Origin: Streptomyces panaciradicis
GTDB lineage: Bacteria; Actinomycetota; Actinomycetes; Streptomycetales; Streptomycetaceae
Length of the DNA stretch: 39,789 nucleotides
Direction: 5' to 3'
Assembly (NCBI RefSeq): GCF_023516615.1
Contig: NZ_JAMGBF010000150.1
Location: forward strand, 1-39,789
Positions 30,029 through 36,908 of this stretch are shown here, one piece after another; positions within the stretch are counted from its first letter, which is position 1; every line of letters starts with the position of its first letter. Under the pieces are notes generated by a model. It was given only the letters and a program-made list of their open reading frames with translations, was not told the DNA's origin and did not search any database. The translations under genes and the position numbers were made by a program.

Positions 30029-30940
30029 ATGACCAAACGCGCCTCGGCCGTGTCCGCGAGCCCGCCCAGGAGACGCAGCAAGTACGTTCTCGCGCCGCTC
30101 GTCCTCATCGCGGCCAATGTCGTGCTCTTCGCGCTGTTCTTCGTCTGGCCGGCGGTGATCGGGCTCGTCTACTCCTTCACCAACTACACCGGCGTGGGGG
30201 CGTTCCAGTTCGTCGGACTGGACAACTACCACCACCTCTTCGGGGACTCCACCTTCTACGACGCGCTGACGCGGACGCTGCTGTACGCGGTGCTCTTCGT
30301 CCCGCTGAACTTCGCGCTCTCCCTCGCCGCCGCCAACCTGGTGGTGAGCAAGCACGCCAAGGGCACGTCGGTCGCCCGCGTCATCTTCTTCATCCCGTGG
30401 CTGCTGTCGCCCATCGTCGTCGGCGTGCTGTGGCGGTGGCTGTTCGGCGAGAACTTCGGACTGGTCAACTACGTCATCGAGAAGCTCGGCGGAAGCGCCG
30501 TCCCGTGGCAGTCCAACGCGGACCTGTCCCTGCTGGTGGTCGTGATGGCCGCGTCCTGGGCCTGGACGGGCTTCTCGATGCTGCTGTTCATAGCGGCGAT
30601 CAAGAACGTGCCCACCTCGTACTACGAGGCGGCCTCCCTCGACGGAGCCGGCCCCTGGCGGCAGTTTGTCAGCATCACCCTGCCGAGCATCGCGCCCACC
30701 TCGTTCATCGTGATCCTGCTCAACACGATCAACGCGATGAAGGAATACCCGGTGTTCGTCGCCCTCAACAACGGCGGACCCGGCACGTCCAACAACCTGC
30801 TCGTCCAGTACATCTACGAGACCGGCTTCAAACGGGGTCAGATCGGCTACGCGAGCGCCGCCTCGTTCGTGCTCATGCTCATCCTGATGGCCGTCGCGAT
30901 CGTCCAGCTGATCGTCAACCGGCGGGTGGAGAACCGATGA
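30029..30940 (+). CDS. Sugar ABC transporter permease (MalF/UgpA-like)
   Basis: A 303-residue inner-membrane protein with about six hydrophobic helices. The first follows a basic N-terminus (LAPLVLIAANVVLFALFFVW). The ATPase-docking EAA loop is clear: YYEAASLDGAGPWRQFVSIT. It forms the channel together with the second permease. The ATG follows GGAG by eight bases. Its stop codon overlaps the next start as ATGA, so translation of the two permeases is coupled. No ATP-binding subunit is in the operon; in Streptomyces such transporters commonly share the MsiK ATPase, which is assumed here. Confidence 0.93.
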   Translation: MTKRASAVSASPPRRRSKYVLAPLVLIAANVVLFALFFVWPAVIGLVYSFTNYTGVGAFQFVGLDNYHHLFGDSTFYDALTRTLLYAVLFVPLNFALSLAAANLVVSKHAKGTSVARVIFFIPWLLSPIVVGVLWRWLFGENFGLVNYVIEKLGGSAVPWQSNADLSLLVVVMAASWAWTGFSMLLFIAAIKNVPTSYYEAASLDGAGPWRQFVSITLPSIAPTSFIVILLNTINAMKEYPVFVALNNGGPGTSNNLLVQYIYETGFKRGQIGYASAASFVLMLILMAVAIVQLIVNRRVENR

Positions 30941-31839
30941 CAACCACAGACATTCCGCGCCCCGTCGACGCCGCTCCCGGCAGGGCCGTCGCCAAGAAGC
31001 GACCCCGCGGAGCCGGCAGCGGCGGGCTGCGGCGGGCGGTTTCCGCGACGACCCTGCTGTGGATCCTCGCCTGCCTCTACGGGCTGCCGGTGCTGTGGTT
31101 CGTCCTCAGCTCCTTCAAGCCGGCCAGCGACCTGTTCTCCTATCCGCTGACGCTGGTACCGCACAACCCCACCCTGTCCGGCTTCAAGGCGGCCTGGGAC
31201 AGCGCCAACTTCTCCCAGTACTTCATCAACACCGCCATCGTCTGCGTGATCACGACGATCCTCACGGTGGGCGTCAGCTGCTGCACCGGCTACGCGCTGG
31301 CCAAGTACGACAACAAGTGGCTCAAGGCCTTCTTCCTGTGCATCCTGGCCACCACGATGCTGCCGGGCGAGGTCATGCTCGCCCCCGAGTTCCTGGTGGT
31401 CCGCAACCTCGGCCTCTACAACTCCTTCGCGGGCATCATCCTGCCGGCCGTGCTCACCGCGACCGGATGCTTCATGTTCCGCCAGTTCTTCCTCACGGTC
31501 CCCGACGAACTCGTCGAGGCCGCGCGCATCGACGGCGCCCGCGAACTGTCCATCTTCCTGCGGATCATGGTGCCGATCTCCCGGCCCATCATGCTGACCC
31601 TCGCCATCCTGTCCTTCCAGTGGCGGTGGAACGACTACATCTGGCCGCTGCTGATGCTCAACGACCCCAACAAGTTCACCGTGCAGATCGGCATCCAGAG
31701 CATCGTCGGCGCGCAGAACATCAACTGGTCGGTCCTGCTGGGCGCGTCGGTCATCTCCATGATCCCGCTGATCGCCGTCTTCCTCGTCTTCCAGCGCTAT
31801 GTGATGGGCGCCGACATCAACGCCGGACTGAAGGACTGA
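30937..31839 (+). CDS. Sugar ABC transporter permease (MalG/UgpE-like)
   Basis: A 300-residue inner-membrane protein with six predicted helices after a basic Pro-rich N-terminus. The EAA loop reads LVEAARIDGARELSIFLRIM, and the ending RYVMGADINAGLKD is typical of MalG-type subunits. The ATG overlaps the preceding TGA (ATGA) and has GGTGGAG upstream. The last codons, encoding K-D-stop, contain AAGGA, which serves as ribosome-binding site for the next gene starting two bases after the stop. Confidence 0.93.
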   Translation: MTTTDIPRPVDAAPGRAVAKKRPRGAGSGGLRRAVSATTLLWILACLYGLPVLWFVLSSFKPASDLFSYPLTLVPHNPTLSGFKAAWDSANFSQYFINTAIVCVITTILTVGVSCCTGYALAKYDNKWLKAFFLCILATTMLPGEVMLAPEFLVVRNLGLYNSFAGIILPAVLTATGCFMFRQFFLTVPDELVEAARIDGARELSIFLRIMVPISRPIMLTLAILSFQWRWNDYIWPLLMLNDPNKFTVQIGIQSIVGAQNINWSVLLGASVISMIPLIAVFLVFQRYVMGADINAGLKD

Positions 31840-31841
31840 CC

Positions 31842-33542
31842 TTGCCCGCTCCGATCGACCACGAGTTCGTCCGCGCGGCAGCGCTCGCCGCCGACCGGTC
31901 GGCCGATCCGTCGGCGGAATTCATCGAGCCGCACCGCGCCCTGGCCCGGCGGGTGAAGACCATGGTCGCGGCGTACCGCTCGCCGGAGTCGGGCCTGCAC
32001 GGCAGCGAGCGGGCCGTCGCCGCCGCGCTGACCCACCTCCGTGCCCTGCGGTCCGCGCAGACGGCGTCCGGCCTCTTCGCGGGCGGCGACAACGTGCAGT
32101 CGCCGCCGGACTCCGCGTTCACCGTCAACGACGTGTGCGACGCGCACGTCCTCGCCGCGGGCGCGGGGCCCGAACTGGCCGACGTCACGGCGGCGCTCGC
32201 CGAGATCGCCGGCGCCGCCACCGAAAGCCTCCTGGCCGGTGGCGTGCACACCCCCAACCACCGCTGGGAGCTGTCCGCGGCGCTGGCCCGGCTGCACCGG
32301 TCGTTCCCCGACGACCGGCTCCTCGTCCGCGCCGAGGGGTGGCTCGCCGAGGGCGTCGACATCGACGCCGACGGCCTGTACTCGGAACGCAGCGCCGTCT
32401 ACGCGTCCATCGTGACCAACCCGGCGCTGCTGTTGCTGGCCGAGGTGCTCGGGCGTACCGACCTGGCGGACGCCGTCGAACGCAACCTCACCGCGACCCT
32501 GGACCTGATCAGGCCGGACGGCACGGTGGAGACCGTCCACTCGCGCCGCCAGGACCAGAGGCAGTCGTTCGCGCTGTGGCCCTACCTGCCGCACTACCGG
32601 CTGCTCGCGATCCGCACCGGCCGGGGCGACTTCGCCCGCGCTGCCCGCCTGGCGGCCGCCGACGGCATCCACGACCCCGACCTGCTCGCCCAGACCCTCC
32701 TCACCCCGGATCTGTGCCGCGCCCTGCCGGCCCCGGACGCGGAAAAGCTCCCGCGCGAGAGGTACCTCCCCACCGCACGCCTCGCCGCACGCGCTTCGGC
32801 CACCGCGCACACGGTGGTGTACGGCGGCTCCGACGTGCCCGAGCACCGGCGCATCCGCTCGGGCCTCGCCTGCAACCCCACCTTTCTGCGCCTGTTCGCC
32901 GGTGCCGCCGTCCTCGACGCGGTCCGCCTCTCCAGAGGGTTCTTCGACCTGGGCCCGTTCCGCGCCGCCGACATGCGACGGCTCGCCGACGGCCGCTACC
33001 TCCTCACCGAAACCCTCTCGGCCGCCTATTACCAGCCGCTGCCGCCCGACCGCCGGCGGGACGACGGCGCCTACCGGATGGCGGACGAGGGACGCTTCTC
33101 GGCCGCGATGGCCTTCCCGGACCGGCCTCGGGACGAGGTCTCCCACACGACCCGCGTACAGGTGGACCTGCGGGAGGACGGGGCCGACCTGCGGATCGAC
33201 ATCAGCGGCCCGCCGGTGCCCTGGGCCCTGGAACTGACCTTCCGGCCGGGCGGCGAGCCGCAGGGCGCCGTACCGCTCGGTGACGGAAGCTGGTGCCTGA
33301 CGACCGAGCCGATGACCTACCGCGTCGGCGACGACGAGATCCGGGTCGAGGCGGCCGTCGAGACGGGTGAACCGCTCGCCGGACCGGACCGGCGCGACGT
33401 ACTGCGCTACGACCCCGGGCAGGACTACACCGTGGTGGGCGGTACCGACGCGACGACCGGGAACCGCGTCTACATCGGTGGACGTGGCCCGCACACACTG
33501 ACCGTCGCACTGCGCGCGACCACCTCAGGCATGAAGGACTGA
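31842..33542 (+). CDS. Cytoplasmic heparinase-like (alpha/alpha-toroid) protein, putative polysaccharide lyase
   Basis: A 566-residue protein without signal peptide or membrane helix. The N-terminal two thirds consist of helical repeats consistent with an (alpha/alpha)6 toroid. Features include AGGDNVQSPPDSAFTVNDVC, GGVHTPNHRWELSAALARLH (Asn-His-Arg) and RRQDQRQSFALWPYLPHYRL; the Tyr, His and Arg residues there are candidates for lyase chemistry. The C-terminal third is beta-rich (RVQVDLREDGADLRIDISGP), like the beta-sandwich of heparinase II/III proteins. I read it as an intracellular lyase or hydrolase acting on the oligosaccharide imported by the upstream transporter; this is inferred from layout and context. 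The TTG start follows AAGGA by six bases. It is strongly coupled to the permease gene. Confidence 0.62.
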   Translation: MPAPIDHEFVRAAALAADRSADPSAEFIEPHRALARRVKTMVAAYRSPESGLHGSERAVAAALTHLRALRSAQTASGLFAGGDNVQSPPDSAFTVNDVCDAHVLAAGAGPELADVTAALAEIAGAATESLLAGGVHTPNHRWELSAALARLHRSFPDDRLLVRAEGWLAEGVDIDADGLYSERSAVYASIVTNPALLLLAEVLGRTDLADAVERNLTATLDLIRPDGTVETVHSRRQDQRQSFALWPYLPHYRLLAIRTGRGDFARAARLAAADGIHDPDLLAQTLLTPDLCRALPAPDAEKLPRERYLPTARLAARASATAHTVVYGGSDVPEHRRIRSGLACNPTFLRLFAGAAVLDAVRLSRGFFDLGPFRAADMRRLADGRYLLTETLSAAYYQPLPPDRRRDDGAYRMADEGRFSAAMAFPDRPRDEVSHTTRVQVDLREDGADLRIDISGPPVPWALELTFRPGGEPQGAVPLGDGSWCLTTEPMTYRVGDDEIRVEAAVETGEPLAGPDRRDVLRYDPGQDYTVVGGTDATTGNRVYIGGRGPHTLTVALRATTSGMKD

Positions 33543-33547
33543 TCCCC

Positions 33548-35380
33548 GTGCACCTCACGCACCAGCGCGGCCCGCTGCACGACCTGCCCGACAGCCCGGA
33601 GGCGTACGACGCCGTCCTCGCCGACGTCGTCGAGCAGGCCCTGCGGCGCATCACACCCGAGGGCAACCTCGAACACCCCGACTGCGTCGACGACATCGGC
33701 GACACCTCGCTGGGCATCACCTCCCTGCTCGCGTTCGCCTGGCAGCGCGGCAAGGACCCGCGGCTGCCGGAAGCGGTGCGCCGCAGCCTCGCCTTCCATC
33801 TGCGCGAGCGCGTCTACGTCGAGGACAACCCCGGCTACCCGAACCTGCGTGCCCGCGACACCGGTCTGCCGTACGCCCGTTACGTCCTCGAAGCGGGCGC
33901 CCACCCCATCGGCGACTGGCCCAGCACGGTGTGGGCGCTGCTCCAGGCCGTCAACGTCCTCGACAGCGCCGAGGGCCTGGTCGACGACGAACAGCGGTCC
34001 CAGGTGCTGGAGTTGGCCCAGGGGTACTGGCGGTGGCTGACCGAGGCGACCTTCTTCAACCCGCAGGAGGCCGGCAACCAGGCCATCGGATGCGTGGTCG
34101 GCGGCCTGATGCTGGCCCGCCATCTGCCCGACGCCGAGGGCGAGTCGGTGCGCGCCCTGGCGCTGGAGCTGTACACCGGCGAGATCCGCGCCCACCGCGT
34201 CCGCGACCGGGGCGCCCTGCTGCCCCCGGAGCACGGCGGCGCCTACGACAACAACTACGGCCCGATCTCCCTGTCCTTCCTCGCCCAGGCCCACCGGGTC
34301 AGCGGCGAGGCGATGTTCGCCGAGGACGGCGACGCGCTCGCCCGCTACCTCGACGCCCGGCTCACCGGCGGCGGCTTCGACAACGGCGGCCCCCGCTACA
34401 GCGAGCAGCACTCCGCCTTCGAATCCGTCCTGGGCCTGCGGTACTTCAGTGCCCGCATCGGCTCCGACCTGGGCCGCTACCGCGGGGACAGCCGCTGGGC
34501 CCGGTACGCGTGCAAGCCGGACGGCGGGGTCGACGGTCACTTCGCCTGGATGCTGGTCTGGCAGATCCAGGACACCACGCGCTGGCACCGCGAGCCGAGC
34601 CCGACGCCGGCCCGGCACCAACTGCGCGCCGGCACCGTCTCGGTGGCCTTTGACGACCGCATGACCCCGGCCGTCGTGGAGGCGGCCGGCACCTACTACC
34701 TGGCCGCCGCCGTCGGCCGCCAGCACGGCTTCGGACCCGTCACCGACGGCTTCCTGATGTGCCGCCCCATGGGCGAGGTCCGCGTCCGCGACCTCAGGGC
34801 GGACGGCCTGACGGCCAAGCTGGTCACCAAGCCGGTCGTCGGCCGCGACCACGTCCTGCGGCATGTGCGGTCCCTGTACGTCACCGACGGCGAGACCCTG
34901 TGGACCACGGTGGCCGTCGAACGCCTCGGCGGGACGCCGTACCTGCTGGCCGGGCTGCCGTACGCCGAGGACGACGGCGACCGGGTGCGGCGCACCGCCG
35001 CCGGGACGGTCGCCTCGGCGGGCACCCTGCGTCTGACCCACCCGCGGGCCACCGGTGCCGAGCACTTCGACGCCCGTGCCGAACTCCTCCAGGAGCAGGC
35101 CGCGTTCGCGCTCGCGGCCGACCCGCGCGGCTACGGCAACCCGGACGAGGGCTGGCGGCACCTGGTCAGCTCCACGGCTCTGGAGGCAGGGCCGGTCCCC
35201 GGCACGCCGGACGACCTGCACGTCTTCGCCGTCCGCTACGGCTCCGAGGCGCCCCTGACGGTCTCGGTGGAGCGGAGCGGCGAGGAACTCACCCTCACCA
35301 CGGGGCGGTTCACGGCCGTCATCGGACCGGACGACGACCAGGGGGAGCCCCGGCTGGCGCTGCGCGCGGTCAGTCGGTGA
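33548..35380 (+). CDS. Second heparinase-like (alpha/alpha-toroid plus beta-sandwich) protein
   Basis: A 610-residue cytoplasmic protein. Helical toroid motifs include DDIGDTSLGITSLLAFAWQR, EAGNQAIGCVVGGLMLARHL, GAYDNNYGPISLSFLAQAHR and RYSEQHSAFESVLGLRYFSA; the conserved Asn, Tyr and His resemble catalytic positions of heparinase II/III-type lyases. From about residue 355 the protein becomes beta-rich (TVSVAFDDRMTPAVVEAAGT onward). It has no signal peptide. The GTG start is five bases after the preceding stop, with AAGGA inside the end of the upstream gene as ribosome-binding site, so both lyase-like genes share one mRNA. It overlaps the convergent kinase gene by 11 bases. The substrate is unknown; context suggests a uronate- or GlcNAc-containing oligosaccharide. 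Confidence 0.62.
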   Translation: MHLTHQRGPLHDLPDSPEAYDAVLADVVEQALRRITPEGNLEHPDCVDDIGDTSLGITSLLAFAWQRGKDPRLPEAVRRSLAFHLRERVYVEDNPGYPNLRARDTGLPYARYVLEAGAHPIGDWPSTVWALLQAVNVLDSAEGLVDDEQRSQVLELAQGYWRWLTEATFFNPQEAGNQAIGCVVGGLMLARHLPDAEGESVRALALELYTGEIRAHRVRDRGALLPPEHGGAYDNNYGPISLSFLAQAHRVSGEAMFAEDGDALARYLDARLTGGGFDNGGPRYSEQHSAFESVLGLRYFSARIGSDLGRYRGDSRWARYACKPDGGVDGHFAWMLVWQIQDTTRWHREPSPTPARHQLRAGTVSVAFDDRMTPAVVEAAGTYYLAAAVGRQHGFGPVTDGFLMCRPMGEVRVRDLRADGLTAKLVTKPVVGRDHVLRHVRSLYVTDGETLWTTVAVERLGGTPYLLAGLPYAEDDGDRVRRTAAGTVASAGTLRLTHPRATGAEHFDARAELLQEQAAFALAADPRGYGNPDEGWRHLVSSTALEAGPVPGTPDDLHVFAVRYGSEAPLTVSVERSGEELTLTTGRFTAVIGPDDDQGEPRLALRAVSR

Positions 35381-36050
35381 CGCCCAGCGGCGAGCGGCGC
35401 TCCAGCACGCTCGCCGGCACCACCACATCCGCCCGGTCCCGGGTCGCGGCGACCAGCTCGGCGTTGGGCTGGTCGCTGCGCATCACCCAGGCGACCGCGT
35501 CCTCGTGCCCCTTGCCGAACTCCTCGTGCCGCGTGATGAGCCGTCGCAGCCGCTCCCGCTCGTCGAGTTCGCAGAACCACACCTCGTCCAGCTGCCGCCG
35601 CACCCGCGGCCACGCGCCGCCGTCCAGGAGCAGGTAGTTCCCCTCCGTCACCACCAGCCGGGCCGTCGGCGGCACCGGCACGGCTCCCGCGACCGGCTGC
35701 TCCAGCACCCGTTCGAAGCCCGGCGCGTACACCGTGTCGCCGGCCGTCTCCGGGTCCGTCTCGCGCAGCCGCCGCAGCAGGGCGGCGTACCCGGCCGCGT
35801 CGAAGGTGGCGGGCGCGCCCTTGCGGTCCCGCAGGCCGAGCCGGTCCAGCTCGACGTCGGCGAGATGGAAGCCGTCCATCGGGACGTGCGCCACCCACGG
35901 CTCGCCCGTTCCGTTCAGCTCCCGCACCAGGGTCTCGGCGAGCGTCGTCTTCCCGGCTCCGGGACTGCCCGTGACGCCGAGGATCGCGCGCCGGTCGCCC
36001 CTGCTCAGGGTGCGGGCGCGGAGGAGGAGGTCGTCGAAGGTCAGCGGCAC
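35370..36050 (-). CDS. P-loop nucleoside/sugar kinase-like protein (uridine kinase / PanK fold)
   Basis: A 226-residue P-loop kinase. The Walker A loop GSPGAGKT is at residues 28-35, VPMDGFHLADVELD supplies the substrate Asp and His of the uridine-kinase/pantothenate-kinase group, RKGAPATFDAAGYAALLRRL follows, and VVTEGNYLLLDGGAW holds the Walker B-like strand. RLRRLITRHEEFGKGHEDAV is the Arg-rich lid. Family members of this length are annotated as nucleoside/nucleotide kinases, often near sugar genes and similar to FrcK-type fructose kinases. The substrate is therefore open; a sugar is possible here. The start is GTG. Its 3' end overlaps the convergent lyase-like gene by 11 bases. Confidence 0.8.
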   Translation of the reverse strand: MPLTFDDLLLRARTLSRGDRRAILGVTGSPGAGKTTLAETLVRELNGTGEPWVAHVPMDGFHLADVELDRLGLRDRKGAPATFDAAGYAALLRRLRETDPETAGDTVYAPGFERVLEQPVAGAVPVPPTARLVVTEGNYLLLDGGAWPRVRRQLDEVWFCELDERERLRRLITRHEEFGKGHEDAVAWVMRSDQPNAELVAATRDRADVVVPASVLERRSPLGVTD

Positions 36051-36167
36051 AACCCGAGTGTGCCATCCGTGCCGGGGCGGGGATCAGCGGGCCGGCCGAC
36101 AAGATTTTGCCGCCGGTGTGGTGCGGGCCACCCACTGGAGTCGTCCTTATGGGGAACGGTGTCCTGT

Positions 36168-36908
36168 ATGACGCTGCTCGGACTGCCCGAAGACATCCAG
36201 GCCTGCCTCTTCGACCTCGACGGTGTGGTGACCAGGACCGCGGTGGTGCACGCGGCCGCCTGGAAGGAAACGTTCGACGAGTTCCTGCGCGAACGCGACG
36301 GCGAGGACTTCCGGCCGTTCGACTCCTCCGCCGACTACGACGAGTACGTCGACGGCCGTCCCCGCGCCGACGGCGTGCGCACCTTCCTCGCCTCCCGCGG
36401 CATCGAACTGCCCGAGGGCAGCCCCGACGACCCACCGGACGCCCAGACGGTCAACGGCGTCGGCAACCGCAAGAACGTCCTGCTCCTGCAGCGCATCCGC
36501 ACCGAGGGCGTGGAGGCCTACGACGGCACGCTGCGCTTCATCGACGCCGTCCGCAAGCGGGGCCTGCGCACCGCGATCGTCTCCTCCAGCGCCAACACCC
36601 TCGACGTGCTGCGCTCCATCGACGCCGAGCACCTCTTCGACGTACGCATCGACGGCGTCGTCGCGGCGGAGCGCAAGCTGCCGGGCAAGCCGCGGCCCGA
36701 CACCTTCCTCGCCGCCGCCCGCGACCTGGGCGTCGACCCCAAGCGGGCCGCCGTCTTCGAGGACGCGCTGGCCGGCATGGACGCGGGCCGCTCGGGCCAC
36801 TTCGGGTACGTCGTCGGCGTCGACCGCGTCGGCCAGACCGAGGCGCTGTACAAGCACGGCGCGGACGTCGTCGTGAAGGACCTCGCGGAGCTGGGAGGGC
36901 AGGAGTGA
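36168..36908 (+). CDS. Beta-phosphoglucomutase-family HAD hydrolase
   Basis: A 246-residue HAD-superfamily protein. Motif I is CLFDLDGVVTRTAVVH (nucleophile and acid/base Asp pair), motif II is IVSSSANT, motif III is KLPGKPRPDTF with the Lys, and motif IV is VFEDALAGMDAGR. The cap contains VDGRPRADGVRTFLASRGI and NGVGNRKNVLLL, typical of beta-phosphoglucomutases found with GH65 phosphorylases. It should convert beta-glucose 1-phosphate to glucose 6-phosphate. Its stop codon overlaps the GH65 start as GTGA, so the two enzymes are translationally coupled. It is divergent from the kinase gene; the 117-base gap holds an AT-richer patch near 36100-36112 but no clear promoter. Confidence 0.9.
   Translation: MTLLGLPEDIQACLFDLDGVVTRTAVVHAAAWKETFDEFLRERDGEDFRPFDSSADYDEYVDGRPRADGVRTFLASRGIELPEGSPDDPPDAQTVNGVGNRKNVLLLQRIRTEGVEAYDGTLRFIDAVRKRGLRTAIVSSSANTLDVLRSIDAEHLFDVRIDGVVAAERKLPGKPRPDTFLAAARDLGVDPKRAAVFEDALAGMDAGRSGHFGYVVGVDRVGQTEALYKHGADVVVKDLAELGGQE

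Noticed and set aside
32135..33283. Several long Arg/Pro-rich frames overlapping the lyase-like, GH65 and other genes
   Set aside because: They are shadow frames of high-GC coding sequence, rich in Arg, Pro, Gly and Ala without motifs.
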